Below are positions 1 to 4,953 of a stretch of 5,576 nt of DNA, piece after piece. The position numbers were made by a program, and so were the translations under genes. Below the pieces are notes generated by a model. The model did not search any database, had not been told where the DNA came from, and saw only the letters and a list, made by a program, of their open reading frames with translations. The DNA comes from Planctomycetales bacterium (GTDB taxonomy: Bacteria > 4484-113 > JAFGCY01), in assembly GCA_024645305.1 (NCBI GenBank), contig JAHEFU010000197.1, positions 1 through 5,576 on the forward strand. The letters are read 5' to 3'. Numbering within the stretch: position 1 is the stretch's first letter; each line of letters starts with the position of its first letter.

Positions 1-1
1 C

Positions 2-823
2 CGCGAACGCCTGGACAGCGGCGCCGGCGTGCGCCTGCATGAATGCTTCTACTCCCTGATGCAGGGTTACGACGCCTTCGCCCTGAACTGCGATGTGCAG
101 GTCGGCGGCTATGACCAGCACTTCAACCTGCTGGCCGGGCGCATCCTGCAGAAGTACTTCGCCGAGCGGCACAATCCGCAGAGTGACGACGTACTCAGCG
201 GCCAGGCGCACCCGCTGTCGAAGTCGCAGCCGCAGACGGGCACGGCGGTCAAGGGGCCGCATGTGATGCTGACCTTCCCGCTGTTGATGGGCACCGACGG
301 CCGCAAGATGTCCAAAAGCTGGGGCAACACGATTGACGTGCTGGACAAACCTGAGGACATGTTCGGCAAGGTGATGCGCATCACCGACGAAATGATCGCG
401 CATTACATCGACATCGCCGTGGAGGGCAGCACGGCGCTGAAGGACGAATGGAAGGCGCGGATAGAGAGCGAGCCGATGGAAGTCAAGAAGTGGGTGGCCA
501 CGCAGATCACCGGGATGTACAACGGCGCAGAGGCGGCTGAGGAAGCGGCCGCGCATTTCCAGCGCACGGTACAGGAGAAGAGCTTCAGCGAGGAGGACAT
601 CCCGGAGGTTCAGTTGCCGGCACAACTGCACAGTGCTGCCCGCCTGGCGGATGTGATCATCGCCCTCGAGGCTGCTCCTTCGAAGAAGGAAGCCCAGCGC
701 CTGATCGAAAGCGGCGCGGTGAAAATTGACGACGAAGCCGTGACAGACAAAATGGCAACGTACGAACACAGGCCGGGAACGGTACTCAAGGTCGGCAAGC
801 GCAAGGTGTTCAGACTGGTCTAG
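2..823 (+). CDS. tyrS: Tyrosyl-tRNA synthetase, C-terminal part (5' end outside window)
   Basis: Class I aminoacyl-tRNA synthetase that charges tRNA-Tyr with tyrosine in the cytoplasm. The frame is open from base 2, so the gene begins left of the window; the GTG at 29 is internal. Visible in order: the tyrosine-binding region (LMQGYDAFALNCDVQVGGYDQHFNLL, shown as positions 57-133), the class signature KMSKS (bases 305-319, context GRKMSKSWGN), the helical anticodon-binding region, and a C-terminal S4 RNA-binding domain (about bases 640-810, containing SKKEAQRLIESGAV). The HIGH motif lies outside the window. Between the helix ending ILQKYF and the strand PHVMLTFPLL there are about 32 residues (bases 161-256). 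TyrRS proteins I know have only a handful there, so this looks like a lineage-specific insertion. The TAG stop is directly followed by tandem hairpin repeats. Assignment is very secure. Confidence 0.97.
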   Translation, partial: RERLDSGAGVRLHECFYSLMQGYDAFALNCDVQVGGYDQHFNLLAGRILQKYFAERHNPQSDDVLSGQAHPLSKSQPQTGTAVKGPHVMLTFPLLMGTDGRKMSKSWGNTIDVLDKPEDMFGKVMRITDEMIAHYIDIAVEGSTALKDEWKARIESEPMEVKKWVATQITGMYNGAEAAEEAAAHFQRTVQEKSFSEEDIPEVQLPAQLHSAARLADVIIALEAAPSKKEAQRLIESGAVKIDDEAVTDKMATYEHRPGTVLKVGKRKVFRLV

Positions 824-824
824 G

Positions 825-902
825 GGAGGTCCGGCGCAATCCGGACAACAGGAGGTCCGGAGCAATCCGGACAACAGGAGGTCCGGCGCAATCCGGGCAA
901 CA
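825..902. repeat. Three tandem 26-bp hairpin-forming units
   Basis: Three head-to-tail copies (825-850, 851-876, 877-902) begin one base after the tyrS stop codon. Each contains an inverted repeat GTCCGG, a six-base loop (CGCAAT, AGCAAT, CGCAAT), then CCGGAC. The third copy ends CCGGGC, which still pairs as RNA through a G-U wobble. Linkers read AACAGGAG, so each unit starts with the Shine-Dalgarno-like GGAGGT, but no start codon follows. The 26-bp period is not a multiple of three and there is no T-tract, so this is neither coding nor a classical intrinsic terminator. It may protect or end the tyrS transcript, or bind a protein; that is inference. Confidence 0.85.
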
Positions 903-918
903 GGGACCACGAAGGGCT

Positions 919-1021
919 TTCACCACTAAGAACACGAAGTCCACAAAGTTCTTTCAGGCTCTCAATGAAATCTTAGTGTCCGCATTGAATTCTTCGTGTG
1001 CTTTGTGTCCTTTGTGGTGAA
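919..1021. repeat. Long imperfect palindrome of the CACCAC...GTGGTG intergenic type
   Basis: The left arm (919-948) starts TTCACCAC and carries ACACGAAG and CACAAAG. The right arm (992-1021) carries CTTCGTGTG, CTTTGTGTCC and ends GTGGTGAA. The arms match at about 24 of 30 positions in inverted orientation. A second inverted pair, TCAATG (962-967) and CATTGA (983-988), sits inside the loop. Repeats of this kind are common between genes in environmental bacterial genomes and often give rise to spurious proteins with HKGHKAHEE-like strings. It lies between two convergent genes, so it could form a transcription-ending hairpin for either, but no T-tract is present. No transposase is near; it could be a miniature non-autonomous element. 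Confidence 0.7.
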
Positions 1022-1075
1022 TCATTCCTGATTTCTGAGCTGTCCAGTGCGCCTGGCCCTCCACGCTGCACTCCA

Positions 1076-1993
1076 TCACACAAGCAGCAGGCCTGCTCCA
1101 GCCACGACCATCGCGGCGGGCAGCCAGCGGGCCTTTGTCTGCTCGCCGAACCACATTCCGCCGAGGGCAATGGCAATGAACACCCCGAGCTGGGTGACCG
1201 GTTCGATCACACTGGGCGGGAAGTAATCCAGCGCGTAAAGCAGCATCAGGAAGGCCCCCTGGCCGAAGATGGTCAGCACTAGCAGGATGCCCCAGCGCTC
1301 GCGGGCCAGGGCAGCCAGGGCCGCCAGTGAGGACTCCCGGCCACGCAGTGAGCCGAGTATTAGCAGCACCAGCCCGAGCAGCACCGTGGGCAGGTTGACA
1401 ACGATGGCGTAGAGCACCGGTTCGGCGTCCGGGGCCATGGTCCTGTCGAAGAAGCGCACCAGCGCGAAGGCCGTGGCATTGACGAGCATCAGCACCGCCC
1501 CCGGCTGCTGCAGCAGCCAGCGCGGGTCATAGCGTTGCCAGATACTGAGCCGCCCTTCCAGCACTGCCTGGGCCGGGGTCAGGAAGGCCACGCCAAGCGT
1601 CACGAGCAGCACACCGGCCAGCGGCAGCAGGGCCAGTGCGGCAAAGCCTGCACTGACATCGATCACATACATCAGCACGAAGCAGGAGGCGAACAGGGGA
1701 GTCAGCAGGCTGACCTCGCCCACCCGCATCGCAGCGATGAAGCTGAAGAAGCAGACGGCATTGAGCAGGCCGGGGATCAGCGCCAGTGGCAGCCAGGTGA
1801 GCAGGTTGGCAGCCAGCGCCGGATCCTGCATGGACTGCCAGGCCAGCACCATGAGGAACATCAGTTCCCCCGCGCCGACGTAGAGCACGACGGTGGCCAC
1901 GCTGTCGCGGTCCACGCCGAGCCGCTTGACCAGCGGGCGCTCGAGGCCCATGCCGATCACACGGGCCAGCAGGTAGGCATAGCCGGGATTCAT
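1076..1993 (-). CDS. DMT-superfamily (EamA-type) membrane transporter
   Basis: A 305-residue, very hydrophobic protein of the inner membrane with about ten predicted transmembrane segments arranged as two five-helix halves, the usual EamA/drug-metabolite transporter plan and length. The first half ends near residue 137. A polar linker (about 140-160) leads to the second half, whose end has the typical layout PSVIEPVTQLGVF, then GMWFGEQ, then a last helix at the extreme C-terminus. Family members export amino acids, nucleobases or other small metabolites; the substrate cannot be read here. The ATG at 1993 leaves almost no N-terminal tail before helix 1, as usual in this family, but the ribosome site is weak. 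It follows the zinc-ribbon membrane gene by 57 bp on the same strand, so the two may be co-transcribed. No intrinsic terminator is seen after the stop. Confidence 0.85.
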   Translation of the reverse strand: MNPGYAYLLARVIGMGLERPLVKRLGVDRDSVATVVLYVGAGELMFLMVLAWQSMQDPALAANLLTWLPLALIPGLLNAVCFFSFIAAMRVGEVSLLTPLFASCFVLMYVIDVSAGFAALALLPLAGVLLVTLGVAFLTPAQAVLEGRLSIWQRYDPRWLLQQPGAVLMLVNATAFALVRFFDRTMAPDAEPVLYAIVVNLPTVLLGLVLLILGSLRGRESSLAALAALARERWGILLVLTIFGQGAFLMLLYALDYFPPSVIEPVTQLGVFIAIALGGMWFGEQTKARWLPAAMVVAGAGLLLV

Positions 1994-2011
1994 CGCGGAT
2001 ATCTTACAGGC

Positions 2012-2024
2012 AGCCTGGCAGGCT
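2012..2024. repeat. Short perfect palindrome AGCCTG-G-CAGGCT
   Basis: Thirteen-base inverted repeat in the 57-bp gap between the zinc-ribbon gene and the transporter gene, 19 bases before the transporter start. The same six-base arms recur in two other intergenic spots of this window (4117-4152 and 5007-5047). As RNA it could form a small hairpin of four pairs with a five-base loop. Confidence 0.4.
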
Positions 2025-2050
2025 ATGGGACGGCCAGTGCAGCAGCCTTT

Positions 2051-2755
2051 TCACCGGCCCTGCTCACGGTCCTCGTGGTGGATATGCCAGGCCGCAAAGG
2101 CGAACCAGCCACCATGCAGGGCCAGCCAGTAGGCCGGCCCCGAGGCTTCCCAGACGGCGCCGTGGCGGCTGCCGATCACCATCAGCATGTCCATCCCCGG
2201 GTAGGCCGTGAGTATCGCCCGGCTGAAGGGTCCGTAGGCGAAAATGGCAACCAGCAGGCAGGCCAGGGCGAAGACCCCGGCCGTCAGCATTGTCACTCGA
2301 CGCACCTGGGCATCGGTATGCAGCACCACCGCGGTTGTCAGCAGTGTCAGCAGCAGGGGCAGCCAGCCCAGCGAAGCGGGACTGGGCCAGCCGGCCTGCA
2401 TGGGAGCCGGACGCAGGCCCAGCAGGATCTGCAGGTACAGACCGCTGTGGAACAGCAGCAGGCAGCCCAGCAGGATGTAGCGTTCCAGGAGCAGGCTGCC
2501 CGTCAGTTCCAGTTGCAGGAATTCCGCAGAGCCGGGCGTGCCGGAAACGGATGTAGCAGCCTGAGTTGAGCTGCGGATGCGCTGCAGGAGGTCGGGGGGC
2601 TTGTTGCCACTTTCAGCCGTGCGGTCGCGGTAGGTCCGGCCGCCCTTCTTTTTCACTGCGCCGCAGACCGGGCATTTGTGGTAGGTCAGGTGGACTTCCA
2701 TGTTGGTCTGGCATTTCTCGCAGCGCTCACTGCCCCGCAGCTTGCGCGGCTCCAT
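2051..2755 (-). CDS. Zinc-ribbon protein with C-terminal membrane domain, function unknown
   Basis: From the ATG at 2755 the protein has 234 residues. The N-terminus carries a zinc-ribbon-like pattern CEKC (12-15), then CPVCG (28-32), twelve residues apart, which should bind one zinc in the cytoplasm. A basic/polar linker (about 33-85) follows, then a membrane part with about four hydrophobic segments (roughly 92-113, 130-147, 154-174 and 208-224). The tail is His-rich (AWHIHHEDREQ). I do not recognise a named family. A GTG at 2797 would add 14 residues, including GGLGSGR, but no ribosome site precedes it. The ATG has only a weak GGGAA nine bases upstream. The gene precedes the EamA transporter gene by 57 bp and may share its transcript. 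The coding call is well supported by length, composition and the Cys motif; function is open. Confidence 0.75.
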   Translation of the reverse strand: MEPRKLRGSERCEKCQTNMEVHLTYHKCPVCGAVKKKGGRTYRDRTAESGNKPPDLLQRIRSSTQAATSVSGTPGSAEFLQLELTGSLLLERYILLGCLLLFHSGLYLQILLGLRPAPMQAGWPSPASLGWLPLLLTLLTTAVVLHTDAQVRRVTMLTAGVFALACLLVAIFAYGPFSRAILTAYPGMDMLMVIGSRHGAVWEASGPAYWLALHGGWFAFAAWHIHHEDREQGR

Positions 2756-2803
2756 CTTGACGGATTCCCGCCCGGATCCCAGGCCACCGAAGTACACGGA
2801 TCA

Positions 2804-2809
2804 ATTCTA
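2804..2809 (-). promoter_or_regulatory. Possible -10 box for the zinc-ribbon gene
   Basis: Reverse strand reads TAGAAT, one base from the sigma70 -10 consensus. Transcription would start near 2797, which would favour the ATG at 2755 over the GTG at 2797. No recognisable -35 box stands 16-18 bp upstream, so support is weak. Confidence 0.25.
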
Positions 2810-2839
2810 TCGCCACGGGGCGGATGTGGGGGGGCCACG

Positions 2840-2972
2840 GTAACTTCAGCGCAACCCGGGTATGTTTTGCCAGCTCCCTGGCGCTCGCTGGTCTGCAATC
2901 CAGCTCAAGACAGAGTCTCTCGCTGATTGCGCGGTGCAGGAGACGCACCGACGGTAGATGTAACTTCAGCGC
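2840..2972. repeat. Direct repeat GTAACTTCAGCGC, two copies 120 bp apart
   Basis: Two exact 13-base copies (2840-2852 and 2960-2972) lie in the 244-bp gap between the DUF4332 gene and the zinc-ribbon gene. A ten-base part (ACTTCAGCGC) also occurs inside the DUF4332 coding region at 3262-3271. They could be binding sites upstream of the zinc-ribbon gene, or duplication footprints. I see no gene in the rest of this gap. Confidence 0.5.
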
Positions 2973-2980
2973 GGGAGGAG

Positions 2981-2994
2981 CGGAACTTGTTCCG
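2981..2994. repeat. Inverted repeat CGGAAC-TT-GTTCCG
   Basis: Two perfect six-base arms with a two-base centre, nine bases beyond the second copy of the 13-base direct repeat. The form is that of a small operator for a dimeric regulator. The arm spacing does not fit the usual GAAC-N4-GTTC LexA box. Function unknown. Confidence 0.35.
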
Positions 2995-3008
2995 GCCGCA
3001 GCGCCAGA

Positions 3009-3032
3009 CCGCCGAGCCCTTGGGTGAGGCGG
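3009..3032 (-). terminator. GC-rich hairpin after the DUF4332 gene, no T-tract
   Basis: CCGCC (3009-3013) pairs with GGCGG (3028-3032), with an additional short CCC/GGG pairing inside. It lies about nine bases beyond the DUF4332 stop. The lack of a T-tract argues against a strong intrinsic terminator; it may be a pausing or RNA-protecting structure. Confidence 0.3.
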
Positions 3033-3041
3033 CAGAAGTAT

Positions 3042-3443
3042 CTAGTATTCCAGCAGTTTGGGGAGGCGCCGGGCCTGGGCAATCCAGTCCAGGACCTGTT
3101 CGGCCTCCGGCAGGTCAATCACGATCTGGCGGCTGTCATTGGTCTGCACCAGCAGGGTGGCCAGTTCAATGGCATCAAACTCCGCCAGCTGTTGCAGCCC
3201 ACCGACCCCGGCGGCTTCCAGCAGGTCGGCGAATTCCTCGGAAAGGTCCTCGATCGCGGCCACTTCAGCGCGCTGGGCCCAGCCCAGCAGCAGATTCTCA
3301 CTGATTCCGGTGCGGCGGGACAGCTCGGCCCGTCCGGCGGGTGTGCGACAGGAGGCAATGAATGCCTCCACGCTGTCCAGTCCGACCGCTTCCAGCCTGT
3401 CGACGTAGCTGCTGCCGATCTGCTCTATTTCGGTTAACCTCAT
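3042..3443 (-). CDS. DUF4332 family helix-hairpin-helix protein
   Basis: A 133-residue soluble protein matching the DUF4332 layout: an N-terminal HhH-like unit (TEIEQIGSSYVDRLEAVGL, residues 4-22), then the typical block with CRTPAGRAELSRRTGIS and LLLGWAQRAEV (about 33-60), a second HhH-like unit (AAIEDLSEEFADLLEAAGV, about 61-79), and the closing LPEAEQVLDWIAQARRLP segment. Family members resemble DNA-binding HhH proteins, but their exact role is unknown. Both HhH units are degenerate: the usual G-I/V-G hairpin is QIGS in the first and DLSE in the second, so DNA binding may be reduced. The ATG at 3443 is preceded by AGGTG seven bases upstream. A longer TTG-initiated frame from 3602 would run through the upstream terminator and is unlikely. 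The gene probably has its own promoter. Confidence 0.85.
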   Translation of the reverse strand: MRLTEIEQIGSSYVDRLEAVGLDSVEAFIASCRTPAGRAELSRRTGISENLLLGWAQRAEVAAIEDLSEEFADLLEAAGVGGLQQLAEFDAIELATLLVQTNDSRQIVIDLPEAEQVLDWIAQARRLPKLLEY

Positions 3444-3450
3444 CTGCGGA

Positions 3451-3455
3451 CACCT
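3451..3455 (-). promoter_or_regulatory. Ribosome binding site that sets the DUF4332 start
   Basis: AGGTG on the reverse strand, seven bases before the ATG at 3443. This supports that start over the longer TTG-initiated frame. Confidence 0.5.
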
Positions 3456-3471
3456 GTCTGTAGTCTGCTGG

Positions 3472-3488
3472 AGCCGACCCTGTCGGCT
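3472..3488 (-). other. Leader hairpin of the DUF4332 gene
   Basis: A perfect seven-base stem (AGCCGAC / GTCGGCT) with a three-base loop lies in the predicted 5' leader, 28 bases before the start codon. No T-tract follows, so attenuation is not evident. It could stabilise the message or bind a regulator. Confidence 0.45.
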
Positions 3489-3498
3489 GTTGCGGGAT

Positions 3499-3527
3499 AT
3501 GTTAACTGTCTCCGGCTTCCGCTGCAA
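3499..3527 (-). promoter_or_regulatory. Putative sigma70 promoter of the DUF4332 gene
   Basis: Reverse strand: -35 TTGCAG (3522-3527), 17-bp spacer, -10 TAACAT (3499-3504), start near 3492. Matches are partial (3/6 and 4/6). The position, between the strong upstream terminator and the gene, is what makes it credible. Confidence 0.4.
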
Positions 3528-3553
3528 GCCCCGCTGCCCAGCATTGCCAGTCC

Positions 3554-3586
3554 AAAAAAATGGCGACCGGGGAATCCCCGGCCGCC
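3554..3586 (-). terminator. Strong rho-independent terminator after the Cys-rich gene pair
   Basis: On the reverse strand an 11-base-pair stem (one G-U pair) with the three-base loop ATT is followed by A and then seven T residues. Stem arms are at 3562-3572 and 3576-3586; the A7 on the plus strand is 3554-3560. It starts 24 bases past the stop of the 155-residue Cys-rich protein and closes that transcription unit. Confidence 0.92.
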
Positions 3587-3610
3587 CTGTAATTCCATGC
3601 AAAGTGCAGG

Positions 3611-4078
3611 TTATGCACGCTGGCGGCTGAGGCCGTCACGGGCCCACTCACCATCGGCACCACGGTTGGCATCGGGGTAATTCTCAACCTGCTTGGGGCA
3701 GCACTGGCAATTATCCTTCTTGCAGCCGCACTTGGGCTTTTCGCAGCCGCACTTGTCCTGCTTGCAACCACACTTGGGCTTTTTGCAGCCGCATTTGTCC
3801 TTCTTGCAACCACACTTGGGCTTTTCGCAGCCGCATTTGTCCTTCTTGCAACCACACTTGGGCTTTTCGCAGCCGCACTTGTCCTGCTTGCAGCCACAGC
3901 TGCTCTTCTGGCAGCCACATGTAGCGCAGGAAACGTCAACAGTGATGGTATCCATCTGCATGTTGACTGCCGTGACGGCTTCATCCACCGCGCCTGCCAG
4001 TGTACTTGCCGAAGCGGATCCAAGCAGGGCGAACACCGCCACCGCCGTAAGGAAGCTGCTGATTACAATCTTCTTCAT
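3611..4078 (-). CDS. Exported Cys/Lys-rich heptad-repeat protein (metallothionein-like)
   Basis: A 155-residue protein. Residues 1-24 form a Sec signal peptide (MKK, hydrophobic core, cleavage likely after SASA), so the mature protein is periplasmic or extracellular. Residues 25-50 are a short Cys-free lead. Residues 54-123 are ten consecutive 7-residue units CGCxxxx, mostly with xxxx alternating between KKDK/KQDK and EKPK/KKPK, giving a 14-residue super-unit. Twenty-four Cys lie in residues 51-127; the block has over 20 Lys and no aromatic residue or His. It ends CQCCPKQ, followed by a polar tail (128-155). Dense CxC pairs with Lys are the signature of metallothioneins, so thiolate metal binding is inferred; a disulfide-linked structural role is the alternative. 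Known bacterial metallothioneins (SmtA type) are shorter and cytoplasmic. It lies 73 bp after the related 245-residue gene and just before a terminator. The ATG has GGAGG eight bases upstream. Confidence 0.88.
   Translation of the reverse strand: MKKIVISSFLTAVAVFALLGSASASTLAGAVDEAVTAVNMQMDTITVDVSCATCGCQKSSCGCKQDKCGCEKPKCGCKKDKCGCEKPKCGCKKDKCGCKKPKCGCKQDKCGCEKPKCGCKKDNCQCCPKQVENYPDANRGADGEWARDGLSRQRA
3710..3919 (-). repeat. Coding tandem repeat, ten 21-bp units (42-bp super-unit)
   Basis: Encodes the CGC heptads of the 155-residue protein. Two adjacent 42-bp copies, 3785-3826 and 3827-3868, are identical at all 42 bases, and the next copy (3743-3784) differs at three. This points to recent in-frame expansion. 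Confidence 0.9.
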
Positions 4079-4086
4079 CTTCTAAC

Positions 4087-4091
4087 CCTCC
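4087..4091 (-). promoter_or_regulatory. Ribosome binding site of the 155-residue Cys-rich protein
   Basis: GGAGG on the reverse strand within GGGAGGGT, eight bases before the ATG at 4078. It is the best ribosome site in the window, suggesting high translation. Confidence 0.7.
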
Positions 4092-4116
4092 CGGATTTCT
4101 CCGTCTGTTTGTTTCT

Positions 4117-4152
4117 AGCCTGATTATTGTTCGTATTCCGGCGCGCCAGGCT
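4117..4152. repeat. Inverted repeat between the two Cys-rich genes
   Basis: AGCCTG (4117-4122) and CAGGCT (4147-4152) form a six-base stem overlapping the stop codon of the 245-residue gene. The loop contains the palindrome GGCGCGCC (4140-4147, overlapping one base of the arm). There is no T-tract, so the two genes are likely read together; the hairpin might adjust the ratio of the products. Confidence 0.4.
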
Positions 4153-4889
4153 TAAGCTTCGCTGGATTTTACGGTTTCCTTGTCTGTGCTATCACCGGCC
4201 GCGGCGGAAGCCACTTCTGCAGCATCCTCAGTTTCGGTGTTGCTTTCCATCATTTCATCACCCGTCGGGTAGATGTTGCCCGTGCCGGCCTCGATGTTGA
4301 ACCACCAGGGGATGGTCCGTGGGCGCTCGGGCAGGCCGCAGGTGGTGTGGCTCTCCCAGCTCACGTGGTTGCATCCGCAGCCGTCGGTGCACTCAGTCTT
4401 CGTGCAGGTCGTGGTGCAGACCTCACACTTCGGAATGCAGACGGGGCCGCCACAGCAGCCCTTGTCGCAGAGCATGCTGCTGCCGCGGAACTGGCATTCA
4501 TAGGGGTGGTGGTTCTGGGCCACCTTCTGCACGCAGCAGTCCTGCCGGCAGCCGCACTTGTCCTTGCTGCCGCAACTGCTGCACTTGGGCTTGGAACAGC
4601 CACACTTGTCCTTGCTGCCGCAACTGTTGCACTTGGGCTTGGAACAGCCGCACTTGTCCTTGCTGCCGCAACTGTCGCACTTGGGCTTCTCGCAACCGCA
4701 CTTATCAGTGCTGCCGCATTTGCCACATGTGGGTTTCTCGCAGCCGCATTTATCCTTGCAGCCACAGTCCGCCTTCTGTGAACAGCCACACTTGTCCTTG
4801 CAACCGCAGTCAGCCCAGGCAGAAGAAGTGCCCCCGGCGAATACCGTCAGTGCAGCCACGAGTAACGCGGCGAGAATCACTTTCCTCAT
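4152..4889 (-). CDS. Exported Cys-rich 16-residue-repeat protein (metallothionein-like N-terminal half)
   Basis: A 245-residue protein with 38 Cys. Residues 1-26 are a Sec signal peptide (MRK, hydrophobic core, cleavage likely after AWA). Residues 28-54 hold two CGCKDKCGC blocks. Residues 48-111 are four 16-residue units of the form CGC-x-KP-x-C-xx-CGSxDK, and a fifth breaks off as CGCRQDCC (112-119). A different Cys-rich segment follows (132-184, with CC, CxxxC and CGC pairs and HHPY before it), then RTIPWWFNIEAG (191-202) and an acidic, Ala/Ser/Glu-rich tail (211-245). The repeats share CGCEKPKC and KDKCGC with the next gene, so the two are paralogous in part. Export is well supported; thiolate metal binding is inferred from composition. 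The middle Cys segment has spacing unlike the repeats and may be disulfide-bonded. Its own promoter has a perfect TATAAT, and GGAG stands six bases before the ATG. I know no named family for it. Confidence 0.88.
   Translation of the reverse strand: MRKVILAALLVAALTVFAGGTSSAWADCGCKDKCGCSQKADCGCKDKCGCEKPTCGKCGSTDKCGCEKPKCDSCGSKDKCGCSKPKCNSCGSKDKCGCSKPKCSSCGSKDKCGCRQDCCVQKVAQNHHPYECQFRGSSMLCDKGCCGGPVCIPKCEVCTTTCTKTECTDGCGCNHVSWESHTTCGLPERPRTIPWWFNIEAGTGNIYPTGDEMMESNTETEDAAEVASAAAGDSTDKETVKSSEA
4557..4748 (-). repeat. Coding tandem repeat, four 48-bp units
   Basis: Encodes the four 16-residue Cys units (residues 48-111). The two downstream units (4557-4604 and 4605-4652 on the plus strand) differ at only about two bases; the unit nearest the N-terminus is the most diverged. 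Growth by in-frame duplication toward the C-terminal end fits this gradient. Confidence 0.85.
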
Positions 4890-4895
4890 CAGATG

Positions 4896-4899
4896 CTCC
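4896..4899 (-). promoter_or_regulatory. Ribosome binding site of the 245-residue Cys-rich protein
   Basis: GGAG on the reverse strand, six bases before the ATG at 4889; it supports that start. Confidence 0.55.
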
Positions 4900-4923
4900 G
4901 CTGATTCCTAATAGGTATCGGAA

Positions 4924-4953
4924 ATTATACAATGCGCCCTGTTAAAGGGGCAA
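4924..4953 (-). promoter_or_regulatory. Sigma70-type promoter of the Cys-rich gene pair
   Basis: Reverse strand: -35 TTGCCC (4948-4953), 18-bp spacer, perfect -10 TATAAT (4924-4929). Predicted start is near 4917, giving a leader of about 27 bases with a ribosome site. An AT-rich patch with a seven-base A-run lies farther upstream (4982-4988). Confidence 0.7.
4936..4951. promoter_or_regulatory. Possible operator in the promoter spacer
   Basis: Sixteen-base imperfect palindrome, GCCC (4936-4939) and GGGC (4948-4951), with six of eight positions symmetric, overlapping the -35 box and spacer. A regulator bound here would block or reshape the promoter. It is off-centre relative to a MerR-type site, so a repressor is as likely. 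Speculative. Confidence 0.3.

Noticed and set aside
29..31. GTG as start of tyrS
   Set aside because: The frame is open to the window edge and the protein there is already in the middle of the catalytic domain.
825..902. CRISPR array
   Set aside because: The 26-bp units are directly adjacent with no variable spacers and no cas genes.
954..1176. Small reverse-strand frames with HKGHKAHEE-like or QRTQSTRR strings
   Set aside because: These are translations of the palindromic intergenic repeat, a well-known source of false proteins.
1535..2569. Long plus-strand open frame of 344 codons
   Set aside because: It is antisense to the transporter and zinc-ribbon genes, is rich in His, Gln and Gly as expected from the complement of hydrophobic high-GC coding sequence, and shows no family features.
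3024..3437. Plus-strand frame of 137 codons
   Set aside because: Complement of the DUF4332 gene, with no recognisable features.
3444..3602. N-terminal extension of the DUF4332 protein from a TTG
   Set aside because: It would translate through the intrinsic terminator; the ATG at 3443 has a ribosome site and begins exactly at the domain.
3693..4085. Plus-strand frame with LQPHLGF/SQPHLS repeats
   Set aside because: Mirror of the Cys-rich tandem repeats on the opposite strand; the reverse frame has a signal peptide, ribosome site and terminator.
4347..4911. Plus-strand Ala/Leu-rich and PHLSLLPQ repeat frames, and an Ala/Arg-rich reverse frame
   Set aside because: Off-frame shadows of the 48-bp coding repeats.
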